A stretch of 64,000 nucleotides of DNA from Pseudomonas sp. WJP1 (GCF_028471945.1 NZ_CP110128.1:4142501-4206500), one strand, 5' to 3'; positions 15,299 to 23,404 are shown, counted from the stretch's first letter. The notes: a model not told the origin generated them from the letters alone. A program made the numbers and translations.

Positions 15299-15433
15299 AT
15301 GGCTGCGCCCTTCACCCTGGCAGGCAGCGGGCATCTGGGCCGATGGTGTCACCGCGCACCAACCGGGCAACCGGTAGGCCACCCCAAGTTCAAGGTCACC
15401 GCTGATGATTCAAACCCAGGCTGTCGCCAGTAG
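15299..15433 (+). CDS. Possible 44-residue peptide
   Basis: The frame reads MAAPFTLAGSGHLGRWCHRA... and ends at TAG 15431-15433. The composition is protein-like, but no good ribosome site precedes the ATG, and it lies in the presumed RNA region. It may be a remnant. Confidence 0.25.
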   Translation: MAAPFTLAGSGHLGRWCHRAPTGQPVGHPKFKVTADDSNPGCRQ

Positions 15434-15478
15434 CGGGCCTGGGAGGCGCTCACGTAGGGAGGTCTTCGTGACGCCAAC

Positions 15479-15506
15479 AAAAGCCCGGTTGATCTCGGGC
15501 TTTTTT
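15479..15506 (+). terminator. Intrinsic terminator
   Basis: AAAAGCCCG and CGGGCTTTTTT pair around GTTGATCT. It has a strong stem and T-run on the plus strand and lies about 100 bases before the next gene. Confidence 0.85.
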
Positions 15507-15605
15507 ACGCCTGCCTTTATCCGCCAGCACCCTCCCCTGCGCCCAACGGCAACCAGCAGGCGGCCAGAGTGCTGACGAATACACGCAACCATCCGAGGGA
15601 AGGAC

Positions 15606-15968
15606 ATGAATCAGACTCTCCAACAGCGCCGCGCCATCCTCGATGGGCTGCGTCAGCGAGCCACCCTGGCTACCGCCGAGTTTTATCAAAAGGTAGGGAT
15701 CACATCTCCTGCCATACCAGTGCGCTTCACCGTCGTGCCGCACGGAAACAATCTGTTCGGTGTGGTTGATCGCCAGACCGGCACCGAGCGCGCCGAAGTA
15801 GCCGGCCACATGAACGCCTGCCGTTCAGCTCAGGCTTTCGAAAACGCCGCTCATTTCACCCAGGCCGCGCACCTCACAGCTACCAATATGGCGAGCTGGA
15901 TGACTCGTTGGACGCTGGTTTTCGCCGTGGTGCTTTTTGTCTTCGCCTTCATGGGTATGTCGCGATGA
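15606..15968 (+). CDS. Phage protein with C-terminal membrane span, unknown
   Basis: A 120-residue protein, MNQTLQQRRAILDGLRQRAT..., with GGGAAGGA directly before the ATG. The soluble N-terminal part (VPHGNNLFGVVDRQTG) is followed by a C-terminal membrane segment (WTLVFAVVLFVFAFMGMS, about 101-118): a tail-anchored arrangement. It overlaps the next gene by 4 bases (ATGA). Function unknown. Confidence 0.7.
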   Translation: MNQTLQQRRAILDGLRQRATLATAEFYQKVGITSPAIPVRFTVVPHGNNLFGVVDRQTGTERAEVAGHMNACRSAQAFENAAHFTQAAHLTATNMASWMTRWTLVFAVVLFVFAFMGMSR

Positions 15969-16198
15969 ACATAGGCCCAATGCCCAACCCGAAAGACGCC
16001 ATCATCGCGAACCTGAACCGTCAGCTGGACCATTTCTTCGGCGCCGGCGGCAAAGCAGAACCGGCCGCCTCCTTCAAGCCTGAGCACCGACCACCGCGCT
16101 CCGACAAGGTCGATCCCGACACCATCCTCAAGCGCCGTCGCCCTTCCCCATCCCACGCTGAACGCATCGCGCTGCGACGAATAACGGAGGCGCTATGA
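15965..16198 (+). CDS. Small basic phage protein, unknown
   Basis: A 77-residue protein from MNIGPMPNPKDAIIANLNRQ. The start overlaps the previous stop and its own stop overlaps the next start (ATGA at both ends). It is Pro/Arg-rich in the second half (DPDTILKRRRPSPSHAERIALRR). No domain recognised; double coupling supports it. Confidence 0.7.
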   Translation: MNIGPMPNPKDAIIANLNRQLDHFFGAGGKAEPAASFKPEHRPPRSDKVDPDTILKRRRPSPSHAERIALRRITEAL

Positions 16199-16656
16199 GC
16201 AAGCGCAAGGCGAACAACGGTTTCGCCCGGGCAGAACGCAGTTGCCGGGCGTTGCTCAGGACCAACCACGTCGCAGTCGTGAACATCGACCCCAGCGGCG
16301 CGCAGATCATGGCGAACTGGAAGAGCTGCCGGCAGATCAGGAGCTTGGCAATTGCCAACGCTCTGTTCGACTTCTCCTACCGATGGACGATCTACATCAG
16401 CGCCATGTGTCGAGACGAGCGCGGCGTTGAGTATGTCAAGTCGGTGGAGATCTCACCGGAGGGCATCTACAAGGTCGAACGCCTGACTGATGCCATCGAG
16501 CATTACTACCTGGAGCTGCGAAAAAGTTGCAACCCGAACCACCTGGTGGCTTCTGGATGGATCGCTGTTCCTTCCGAGGTATCGCTTGAAGAGGCGAAGG
16601 CCGCGAAGTTGTTCTATGCCGCAGGTGCCTGGCATCAAGTGAAGGTCGCGGCATGA
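16195..16656 (+). CDS. Phage protein, unknown
   Basis: A 153-residue protein, MSKRKANNGFARAERSCRAL..., with a basic N-terminus and an alternating, beta-rich core (WTIYISAMCRDERGVEYVKSVEISPEGIYKVERL). It is coupled to the gene before it. A short frame starting at 16653 overlaps its stop (see rejected list). No known domain. Confidence 0.65.
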   Translation: MSKRKANNGFARAERSCRALLRTNHVAVVNIDPSGAQIMANWKSCRQIRSLAIANALFDFSYRWTIYISAMCRDERGVEYVKSVEISPEGIYKVERLTDAIEHYYLELRKSCNPNHLVASGWIAVPSEVSLEEAKAAKLFYAAGAWHQVKVAA

Positions 16657-16737
16657 GACGGATCAACACCCAGGTGCGCCAACGCCGACGACAGACATGG
16701 CTGGATCTACCAGCCCACGGAATTGAAGAGGCAGGCC

Positions 16738-17094
16738 ATGGCCGAGGAACAGCAGGAGCCGACGGCGGAAGCCATCAAGCAGCGCAGAAAGCGCGAGAAA
16801 GAAGCAGTCAAGAATGCTGCGTTGGGTATCGAGAAATTCACTGTTGAGGTTGCAGGGGTGTTCAAGCCAGACCTCAAGCGAGTGATGAAGGAACACGGCA
16901 TCGACAACCAGCAGGACGTTCATCAGCGGCTTCTGCGGAATTTGATCGCCGCCGACCATATGACGGCCGCGTGGATGCTTCGGAATGTCACGACACCTTA
17001 TGTTGTGAGCGAAAAGGTGTCGCACGACTTCCGCAATCAAAGCCTTATCGAAATCGGAAAAGACCCTGGCGATGAAATCATCGACCCCTTTTAG
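16738..17094 (+). CDS. Conserved phage protein, unknown
   Basis: The protein has 118 residues from MAEEQQEPTAEA; AGAGG precedes it at a normal distance. A highly charged helical first third (AIKQRRKREKEAVKNAALGIEKF) is followed by FKPDLKRVMKEHGIDNQQDVHQRLLRNLIAADHMTAAWML, which looks like an alpha-helical DNA- or protein-binding module. It ends the coupled block 15606-17094 and is followed by a hairpin. Confidence 0.7.
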   Translation: MAEEQQEPTAEAIKQRRKREKEAVKNAALGIEKFTVEVAGVFKPDLKRVMKEHGIDNQQDVHQRLLRNLIAADHMTAAWMLRNVTTPYVVSEKVSHDFRNQSLIEIGKDPGDEIIDPF

Positions 17095-17095
17095 A

Positions 17096-17122
17096 AAAGG
17101 CACCTGCAGAGGAGGTGCCTTT
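17096..17122 (+). terminator. Hairpin ending the 15.6-17.1 kb operon
   Basis: AAAGGCACCT and AGGTGCCTTT form a perfect 10-bp stem 2 bases after the stop codon. The T-run is short, so termination may be partial. Confidence 0.65.
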
Positions 17123-17161
17123 AGCCGGATGAAAAGGTGGCAGAGCCCTCTCCGGCCTCAC

Positions 17162-17398
17162 TTAGTGTGAGATGAAATTCGCTTGCTCGTCATATTGAGC
17201 GTTGAATGAAGATGGGTTTAAGTGCCCGGAAATCTCTCTGATAGCAGAATTGGCTGCTGATTCGCTGTGAAAGCCTCCAATTGCTCCGTCCACAACTAGC
17301 CCCTTAGCGCGCTCCAGTATTTCGTTCTTATCGTGCCTAGCGGCCTTAAGAAGCGCTGCAATTACAACTTCCAACGCAATTTCACGATCAGTCGTCAT
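17162..17398 (-). CDS. Small helical protein on the opposite strand
   Basis: A 78-residue protein, MTTDREIALEVVIAALLKAA..., with GGGAG 6-7 bases before its ATG. It is helical with a hydrophobic first third and contains a His/Ser-rich loop (GGFHSESAANSAIREISGHL). It runs against its neighbours, so it may be a separately expressed lysogen gene. No domain recognised. Confidence 0.6.
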   Translation of the reverse strand: MTTDREIALEVVIAALLKAARHDKNEILERAKGLVVDGAIGGFHSESAANSAIREISGHLNPSSFNAQYDEQANFISH

Positions 17399-17511
17399 TT
17401 TCGCTCCCTCATCCGGCCCTTATGCCGGTGACCAATCAATACCCCATCCCCCCAAAAATTGCCACCTTGTCGCATCCGGTCGCGGATGGCGGCGCCTGAC
17501 TGGAGAAGTCC

Positions 17512-18105
17512 ATGATCGAAGTCACCGAAACGCAGCTTGGGCTGCTCTGGCACACCTTGGGGCTTCGCCCAGATGATGGTCGCCATCGCGAGATCAGCCG
17601 CAACTACTTCCTTACCAGCCCGGGCTACTACGACGCGAACAATCTCGACGTGCTTGTTGAAGCCGGCCTGATGCGCCGAGGCAAGGCTCCGGATTTCTGC
17701 GCTGACGATGAGGTGGTCTATCGCGCTACCGACGAGGGCGAGCTGTTTGCTTTACGCAAGATGCCGCCATTGCCACCTCCGCCCAAACGCACCAAGTTTG
17801 ATGCCTATCTTGATGAGTGCGAGTGTTACGACGGGTTCGCCCACTTCCTCGGCATCAATCAGCCGAAGATCCAGCAACGTGGCGAGTGGGGGAAATGGGA
17901 ATACAGAATGGTGCGCTACCCGCGTGGCAGTGCTTATCGCCATTCCAGATCCTCTTACTGGTCGCCATACGAATCGCTGGAGATTGCTGGCGAGTGGGCT
18001 CCGACCATGAAGGCGGCAAAGGTCAGCTATAAGCTCGCGCTGAAGGAATTTCGCCATCGTCCGCGCCATCCATTGAGCGACTTCGACCGGGCCTATCTGG
18101 CCTGA
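17512..18105 (+). CDS. Phage protein, unknown
   Basis: A 197-residue protein, MIEVTETQLGLLWHTLGLRP..., with GGAG before the ATG. The first 80 residues look like a small winged-helix-type fold (LLWHTLGLRPDDGRHREISRNYFLT... LVEAGLMRRGKAPDF); then a Pro run (PPLPPPP) links to an aromatic-rich C-terminal part (RYPRGSAYRHSRSSYWSPYESL). Function unknown. Confidence 0.65.
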   Translation: MIEVTETQLGLLWHTLGLRPDDGRHREISRNYFLTSPGYYDANNLDVLVEAGLMRRGKAPDFCADDEVVYRATDEGELFALRKMPPLPPPPKRTKFDAYLDECECYDGFAHFLGINQPKIQQRGEWGKWEYRMVRYPRGSAYRHSRSSYWSPYESLEIAGEWAPTMKAAKVSYKLALKEFRHRPRHPLSDFDRAYLA

Positions 18106-18153
18106 CCCTCCGGCGCTGCCCGCCAGCGCCTTATCGGCACCCATCTATCACCG

Positions 18154-18348
18154 TTACCGCAGATCCTGAGCGGTGCGTTCGGCGCCATCCCCAGCATATC
18201 CGGCTTTATGAGTCAGCTCTGCAGCTTCCGAAGTCATGGAGTTGGACTTCAGCACCATCTGGCTTGTTTCGTATACGAAGTAAGCGTCGGTGGTAGATAC
18301 AGTGGTGATGGCCAGCCCGAAAGCCACCAAAAGTACCCTGTTGCTCAT
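18154..18348 (-). CDS. Small membrane-anchored protein, unknown
   Basis: The protein has 64 residues from MSNRVLLVAFGLAITTVS; AGGAGAG lies just before this ATG. A single N-terminal hydrophobic span (residues 4-20) is followed by a helical, Thr/Ser-rich outer part (ETSQMVLKSNSMTSEAAELTH). It is transcribed opposite to its neighbours. Confidence 0.55.
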   Translation of the reverse strand: MSNRVLLVAFGLAITTVSTTDAYFVYETSQMVLKSNSMTSEAAELTHKAGYAGDGAERTAQDLR

Positions 18349-18443
18349 TCGGCTCTCCTGCCAATCGAAAAAAAGCACGAACCCTACCTAACCACTCCCC
18401 TTAGCGCCACCTCATCGGACGGATGGCCGCTTGGAGATAACCA

Positions 18444-18815
18444 ATGCAAGCAGTCATCTATGCGGGCCTGCGTAATGGCGCCCGTGATCAGCAGATCCAC
18501 GATGCACTTATTTACAAGCACGTTACCGAGGTCGCGGAGGAGTTCAAGCTCTCGCCGAACACTGTCCGATCAGCCGCCAAGCGAATTGAAAAGGCTTTTT
18601 TGTTTGACTTGAAACTACTAGGGGGGGGGGGGCAGCCAATGCCGATCGGCCAGGTCGCAGCGGACTGCTTTCGAAAAGCAGCCCTTGGCGCGTACCGCAG
18701 CTATCACGGCACTTTCCGCAACCTTGAGCTGCCCTGCTGGGTGATCACCGACGGCACCCAGAAAATCGAGGTGACCGAACTTCGCAAGATCGATACCGGC
18801 GAAGTTTCGATCTAA
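18444..18815 (+). CDS. HTH DNA-binding protein containing a 12-G tract
   Basis: The 123-residue protein has an N-terminal helix-turn-helix (HVTEVAEEFKLSPNTVRSAAKRIEK, about residues 26-50). It then reads through twelve consecutive G bases (18621-18632), giving Gly60-63, into a second half (MPIGQVAADCFRKAALGAYRSYHG...). Twelve G keep the frame; eleven or thirteen would destroy the C-terminal half. It may be a regulator; the half after the tract has no domain I recognise. Its stop overlaps the end of the convergent gene. Confidence 0.65.
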   Translation: MQAVIYAGLRNGARDQQIHDALIYKHVTEVAEEFKLSPNTVRSAAKRIEKAFLFDLKLLGGGGQPMPIGQVAADCFRKAALGAYRSYHGTFRNLELPCWVITDGTQKIEVTELRKIDTGEVSI

Positions 18816-18997
18816 CGCACGTGGTGCCGAATGGCCGGCTCAGGCCCGAAGGCCATCGCTCGCCACTGCGCGAGATTAGCAATCAGGATCAGCCCTTCCC
18901 GGGCCTCGGCCTCAAGCCTGAGCTCGGGAAGGCTGAGAAGCCGCACGACCTCTTCGCCGATCAGGCGTATCGCTTCCACATCGGTTTTCGCACTCAT
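18812..18997 (-). CDS. Possible small helical protein
   Basis: The frame MSAKTDVEAIRLIGEEVVRL... gives 61 residues and is very regular (helical, Leu/Glu/Arg rich). A start 12 bases upstream is also possible. The ribosome site is weak. It is convergent with the HTH gene (4-base overlap) and divergent from the methyltransferase. Confidence 0.45.
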   Translation of the reverse strand: MSAKTDVEAIRLIGEEVVRLLSLPELRLEAEAREGLILIANLAQWRAMAFGPEPAIRHHVR

Positions 18998-19075
18998 CGC
19001 AACCACCATCAGGTTTGCGCCAGGTGCAAATCATCATCCCAATTTACGAATCACGCCAGCCGGCGAGGATCCTCT

Positions 19076-20881
19076 ATGTCCGCAGAACAGAAATTACCCC
19101 AGTTCATCAACCGTCAGCCAAGCATGGGCCTGCCATTCGAAAAGGAACTGGTGGTGGACCTGTTCGCCGGTGGCGGCGGTGCCAGCACCGGGATAGCCCG
19201 GGCGTACCGGGAGCCGGATGTCGCGGTAAACCACAACCCGATTGCCCTGGCCGTTCACCGCGCCAATCACCCGCAGACGGCGCACTATGTCGCTGACGTG
19301 TTCGAGGTGGATCCGGTCCATGCCACCGGCGGCCAGCCGGTTGGCATTCTCTGGGCCTCGCCGGATTGCCGGCATCACAGCAAGGCCAAGGGCGGTGCAC
19401 CGCGTGACCGCGGGGTTCGCGGGCTGGCCTGGGTGGTGGTTCGCTGGGCGCACGCTACCCGGCCGCGCCTGATGTTCCTGGAGAACGTCGAAGAGTTCTG
19501 CGACTGGGGCCCTATCGACGAAGACGGCCAACCGATCAAGGCCGAACGCGGCCGAACCTTCAAGGCATTCATCGCCGCGCTCAGCACCGGGCTCGCCGCC
19601 GATCACCCGGACATGCCAGAGATCCTGCAATCGATCGGCGAATACGTGCCGGCGGAAAGTCTGGTGCGCGGCCTTGGCTACAACGTCGAATGGCGCGAGC
19701 GCATCGCGGCCAACGCCGGCACCCCGACCATCCGCAAGCGCCTGTACCTGGTGGCCCGAAGCGACGGCAAGCCGATAGTCTGGCCAGCGCCAAAGCGCCA
19801 CAAATTGCCGACGGCGAAGCAGCAGCCTTGGCGAACCGCCGCCGAATGCATCGACTGGAGCAACCTGGGCCGCACGATCTTTCGTGACAAGCCGATGGCC
19901 GTGAACACCATGCGCCGCGTGGCCAAGGGTTGCTGGCGGCATGTGCTGACCAGCGCGAAGCCGTTCATTGTGCCAATGCGCGGAACATCTGAAGCGCACA
20001 CCAGCACCCACGGCGTCGACGAAGCACTGTCGACCATCAGCGCCGGCGGCACGCATCACGCACTGGTGCGGCCGGTAGCGGCACCCTTCCTCACCGAGTG
20101 CGCCAACGGTTCAGCGCAGCGCAACTTCGATGTGCAGGAGCCGCTCCGCACTCAGGTGGCACAGGTAAAGGGTGGCCACTTCGCGATGGCGGCGGCGAAC
20201 ATGGTGACATTGCGGAAAGGCTCGGTTGGTGCTGACGTTGACGGTCCTCTCGGCGTGGTCGCTACCAGTACTGGGCATCACGCGTTATCGGCTGCGTTCT
20301 TCGAGCAGGCAAACGGCGGGTTCTACGATGGTGATGGCCGCGCTGCCGACTCGCCGCTCTCCACTATCTGTCAATCCGGCGCCAATCAGCGCCTGGCCAA
20401 TGCCTACCTGGTGAAGTACTACGGCAACGAGAAGGACGGGATTTCACTCACTGAGCCAATGCACACCCTGCCGACGAAGGACCGCGTTGCACTGGTCGAG
20501 GTGGTGCAGGTGCCGGACACACTGACGCCAGGGCAACTGGAAGGCGCCCGTCGCTGCGCCGCGTTCATGCATGAGCATCTGCCGGAGCACTTCAAAGACC
20601 CGGCGGACCTGGTCATGGTTGGAGGTTACGTGCTGGTCGACATCACCCTTCGCATGCTGCAGCCGCCTGAGCTGAAGGCGGCCCAGGGCTTCGACAAGGA
20701 CTACATCATTGATCGCGGGCTGTTCGTCGATCCCGTCACCGGCGCCGAAGAATGGCGCGACATCAACAAGACGGACCAGGTCCGGCTGATCGGCAACAGC
20801 GTGTGTCCGGATGAGGCCGAAGCCCTGGTCAGCGCCAACGCTGCCGACATCATCGAGCTATATCAGCGACTAGCGGCATAG
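19076..20881 (+). CDS. DNA cytosine-5 methyltransferase, phage type
   Basis: The protein has 601 residues from MSAEQKLPQFINRQPS. The C5-methyltransferase motifs appear in order: DLFAGGGGASTGIARAY (SAM binding), GILWASPDCRHHSKAKGG with the catalytic Cys in a PDC variant of the usual PC, FLENVEEF (ENV), and a late GNSVCPDEAEAL (motif X). The target recognition part in the middle is long and carries Gly/Thr-rich repeated segments (STISAGGTHHALV, VATSTGHHALS, STICQSGANQRLA). No restriction partner is nearby, so it probably protects phage DNA from host restriction. The upstream frame to 18821 lacks the motifs. Confidence 0.9.
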   Translation: MSAEQKLPQFINRQPSMGLPFEKELVVDLFAGGGGASTGIARAYREPDVAVNHNPIALAVHRANHPQTAHYVADVFEVDPVHATGGQPVGILWASPDCRHHSKAKGGAPRDRGVRGLAWVVVRWAHATRPRLMFLENVEEFCDWGPIDEDGQPIKAERGRTFKAFIAALSTGLAADHPDMPEILQSIGEYVPAESLVRGLGYNVEWRERIAANAGTPTIRKRLYLVARSDGKPIVWPAPKRHKLPTAKQQPWRTAAECIDWSNLGRTIFRDKPMAVNTMRRVAKGCWRHVLTSAKPFIVPMRGTSEAHTSTHGVDEALSTISAGGTHHALVRPVAAPFLTECANGSAQRNFDVQEPLRTQVAQVKGGHFAMAAANMVTLRKGSVGADVDGPLGVVATSTGHHALSAAFFEQANGGFYDGDGRAADSPLSTICQSGANQRLANAYLVKYYGNEKDGISLTEPMHTLPTKDRVALVEVVQVPDTLTPGQLEGARRCAAFMHEHLPEHFKDPADLVMVGGYVLVDITLRMLQPPELKAAQGFDKDYIIDRGLFVDPVTGAEEWRDINKTDQVRLIGNSVCPDEAEALVSANAADIIELYQRLAA

Positions 20882-20978
20882 ATCACCACAGATTGATCGC
20901 CGTGAAGAAGCAATCAGTCGGACATCTATGGATTGTCTATAGTAAATTCCAATAAAGCGGATCGATATACATTCTCAT

Positions 20979-21839
20979 TCAAGATCGACTAGCATCACTT
21001 AAAGTAGTAAGCCAATCGTCGGACCAAGGAATCTCCATGATTGGTTCATCGTCATACGCTTGCATAAATTCTGTGACAAGCTTATTGGCGATTCCTCCTT
21101 TTTTAATAATCTTCAACGCTTCATTATGGATATTAATTAACATAGGGTATGTAACCTGAAACCACTCTAGTTCCAAAACAGCTTCAAATATCTTCTGATC
21201 ATGTTGCGTGCCCGACTCTCTAGCAAAACCTCTAAGACGTGACAATACTTTATAAATCCTATCCCCTCTTAACAACATAGACTGAACAGTCAAAAAAGCA
21301 TCGTAGTCAAAATGCTTTTTCAAATGATGAGACTTTACATCAAGAAGACTATCCTCAAGATTAAACGGATAGATTCTTTCATCAACAAAATAAGCGGTTA
21401 ACCACCATGCTGCATGCTTAGGTTTGCGAGCAATTTCTTTTGGGTGATTTAAAAAATTCAATTTTTGCAATATTGTTAGAAACTCACCTTTAGCTTCCTC
21501 GTTTATACCCCTAAGATCCGTAGCATATCGCTCCTGCAAATCACGCAAATGAGTCATAAGGCTAACTCTTGCACTTGTCTCCAGCGAGCTAGCTTGCACC
21601 TCAGCGGATTTTTTTAAACTGGTAATTTCATGTCTCTGCAAAACAACTGTCACCAAAAGCCACACAAAAGCTAACATTCCAGAGGGGCCCGCCAGCGCGT
21701 CGCCTATTTCGTTGAGCTTGAGATCCGAAACTCCTTTAACGGAAAACAAAATAACAAACCCGACAACAACAACCAATGTAAAAACTGATGCAGCACTTAA
21801 AACCAACAACGGAATCGGCGACTCTTTCTGCTGACTCAA
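20979..21839 (-). CDS. AT-rich two-span membrane protein, possible defence or exclusion gene
   Basis: Read from TTG at 21839, which has AGGAG 8 bases upstream, giving 286 residues (MSQQKESPIPLLVL...). Two membrane spans (about 9-33 and 47-65: NEIGDALAGPSGMLAFVWLLVTVVL) are followed by a coiled coil (QRHEITSLKKSAEVQASSLE) and a long cytoplasmic helical domain. The GDxLAG...LAFxWLxxTVxLQ pattern is common in putative abortive-infection membrane proteins. Base use is clearly more AT-rich than neighbouring genes, a sign of separate origin. The role is inferred from architecture. Confidence 0.65.
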   Translation of the reverse strand: MSQQKESPIPLLVLSAASVFTLVVVVGFVILFSVKGVSDLKLNEIGDALAGPSGMLAFVWLLVTVVLQRHEITSLKKSAEVQASSLETSARVSLMTHLRDLQERYATDLRGINEEAKGEFLTILQKLNFLNHPKEIARKPKHAAWWLTAYFVDERIYPFNLEDSLLDVKSHHLKKHFDYDAFLTVQSMLLRGDRIYKVLSRLRGFARESGTQHDQKIFEAVLELEWFQVTYPMLINIHNEALKIIKKGGIANKLVTEFMQAYDDEPIMEIPWSDDWLTTLSDASRS

Positions 21840-21942
21840 TTTCGCCTCTCCTAAATAAATTTCGTACTGAAAACTGATCTCTGAACTGTAGCTGATCTTC
21901 ACCACGATCCACAGCCCGGGTATGACCCGGCATAGGACCCCC

Positions 21943-22566
21943 ATGCCCACAGAAAACAAAATCGGCGAGCGGGCACCGAGCCTGGCAACCGGCCACGACC
22001 TAACTGCATCAACCTGGTCCGACTTCGTTCAGCGCCTGCGCCATGACTGCAGCGGGGCTGGTGTCAATTGGCACCACACAGCCGCCGCGCTGTTCACCGT
22101 CCAGACCAAGCGCATCGAATACGGGTTTGAGCCTGACTATGCGGAAGGCTTGGTGGTATGCCTCGAAGACCAATCGTGGTTCAGTCCAAAGGAATACTGG
22201 GACGACCTGGATGATGATGAGCGCGGTGAAATGGATGACCAGGTCATAGCAGACCGGGAATGCGGCTTCCTCGATCTCGATGAAGATGACCAATGGGACA
22301 TCCTTCGCGAACTCGACGACCACACCGTCACCGGCTGGACCCATCGCTGGGAAATCGTGAATAGCCACTTCACGAAGGACGCCGCTGAGGCATTCATCCG
22401 CCGGAAAAAGCACGACTACGGCGAGATGAAGGTCTACGTCGAATCGCAGTATTACGCTTGGGAGTTTGAAGCCATCAAGGCGGCAATCCTCGACGGCACA
22501 CTGACATACTCGCCGAAACCGGTTGTGAATGCCCACGATCTGGTATCGATGGAGACTGCAAGGTGA
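21943..22566 (+). CDS. Phage protein, unknown
   Basis: A 207-residue acidic protein from MPTENKIGERAPSLATGHDL. AGGAC precedes this ATG; the frame also opens at 21922. Notable is a DDLDDDERGEMDDQ stretch followed by DLDEDDQWDILRELDDHTVTGW. I recognise it as a conserved prophage gene of Pseudomonas without known function. It is divergent from the AT-rich membrane gene. Confidence 0.65.
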   Translation: MPTENKIGERAPSLATGHDLTASTWSDFVQRLRHDCSGAGVNWHHTAAALFTVQTKRIEYGFEPDYAEGLVVCLEDQSWFSPKEYWDDLDDDERGEMDDQVIADRECGFLDLDEDDQWDILRELDDHTVTGWTHRWEIVNSHFTKDAAEAFIRRKKHDYGEMKVYVESQYYAWEFEAIKAAILDGTLTYSPKPVVNAHDLVSMETAR

Positions 22567-22586
22567 CCGGGAGGGAAGCCGTGATC

Positions 22587-22787
22587 TCAAATACCCGGAT
22601 TGCCGATTGGCTTATTGAGAAATGAGCTCCAGGTTTCGTAAGCAATGCGGTGCCTCTCAATGGCCAGATCCCACTCCGGTCCAGAGGTAACTCGCGACGA
22701 GACAAGCTGCATCATGCCCGTTGTCGAAGCATCCAACTCAAGCAACAGCTTGTACGAATCAAGTCTGAAGTCGTCGCCGGATGTCAT
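22587..22787 (-). CDS. Small protein, paralogue A
   Basis: A 66-residue protein, MTSGDDFRLDSYKLLLELDA..., with AAGGAG 7 bases upstream; a second ATG three bases earlier is possible. It is clearly related to the gene at 23405-23623: both share DDFRxxSyxLLLELDAxTxGMMxLVSS and SGPEWxxAxxR. A DNA-level partner palindrome sits about 45 bases upstream of both. Function unknown. Confidence 0.7.
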   Translation of the reverse strand: MTSGDDFRLDSYKLLLELDASTTGMMQLVSSRVTSGPEWDLAIERHRIAYETWSSFLNKPIGNPGI

Positions 22788-22833
22788 CATTCATCTCCTT
22801 GAGTGGTAAGCACTACCTCATGAAGTGCGATCA

Positions 22834-22851
22834 CCCTCAAGCGGTGGAGTA
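22834..22851. promoter_or_regulatory. Degenerate copy of a CTCAA-GCGG-TTGAG palindrome upstream of paralogue A
   Basis: CCCTCAAGCGGTGGAGTA matches CACTCAAGCGGTTGAGTG at 23668-23685 in 15 of 18 positions. It lies at the same distance from its gene. It may be an operator or simply a trace of the gene duplication. Confidence 0.5.
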
Positions 22852-22931
22852 CCAGCGTTGAGAATAATTCAACTCAATATGGCGGTCTAAAGCCTCACCA
22901 GCAATTAAAAAACAAGAAGCGCGCCCCCGCC

Positions 22932-23261
22932 CTAATCCGCTTGACGCGAGCCCTGACGGGGAAGTGCTTCAGCCTTCGAAGGCTCAGCCGAAACATTTAG
23001 TGTTTTGACGACCTCCTTAGCGTGTTGAATTCCCCACTCCATTGCCTGGGTCATCGTTTCACCGGGACGAGAAAGATAGGCTTCCTCGAAAAGCCTCGTG
23101 CCCTGCTCGCTGTATACACCTATAAAGAGCTGGGTATCGCCCTTTTGAGAAAGCCGAACGTGTATGTCGATCAGGAGGCCGTTTTTTAGGCGCTCTTCAT
23201 GGATTCGGCAATGTTCGTCGGGGTCAGCCCAATCCCAATACGTTTCACCTCGCTCACTCAT
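22932..23261 (-). CDS. Small acidic protein, unknown
   Basis: The protein has 109 residues from MSERGETYWDWADPDEHCRI. A TTG 15 bases upstream could extend it. It looks like a compact alpha/beta domain (LLIDIHVRLSQKGDTQLFIGVYSEQGTRLFEEAYLS), then a helix and a charged tail. It sits between the two paralogues. No domain recognised. Confidence 0.6.
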   Translation of the reverse strand: MSERGETYWDWADPDEHCRIHEERLKNGLLIDIHVRLSQKGDTQLFIGVYSEQGTRLFEEAYLSRPGETMTQAMEWGIQHAKEVVKTLNVSAEPSKAEALPRQGSRQAD

Positions 23262-23404
23262 TGGCTTCTCACCCAAAAAACAAAAAAACCAGTATGGACC
23301 CAGTTTCTCATTGAGGCGAAAGGTCGCTTCAATTTTTGCTGGCCTGTTTGTTTTCCTTCCCCCTACAAAGTCAGCCGCTATAGCGGGGGCGCAGAATGAG
23401 AAAC

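Larger units (their letters stand above)
14937..15605 (+). other. Gene-free stretch with a long inverted repeat, possible structured RNA
   Basis: About 670 bases separate the lyase from the next convincing gene. A perfect 21-bp inverted repeat has arms at 15001-15021 and 15139-15159, starting CCGCATCGGAGAGTG. A small CCTGGT/ACCAGG hairpin directly precedes the left arm, and CCTGGTG recurs before the right arm, so the two pairings compete. An intrinsic terminator ends the stretch (15479-15506). This suggests a transcribed, folded RNA. Apart from one weak 44-residue frame I see no gene. Confidence 0.5.

Noticed and set aside
16653..16847. 64-residue frame starting with an ATGA overlap after the gene at 16195
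   Set aside because: It overlaps the better gene at 16738-17094 by about 110 bases and its second half is low-complexity. A frameshift joining the two is possible but not supported by length or motifs; the ATGA overlap keeps it as a remote option.
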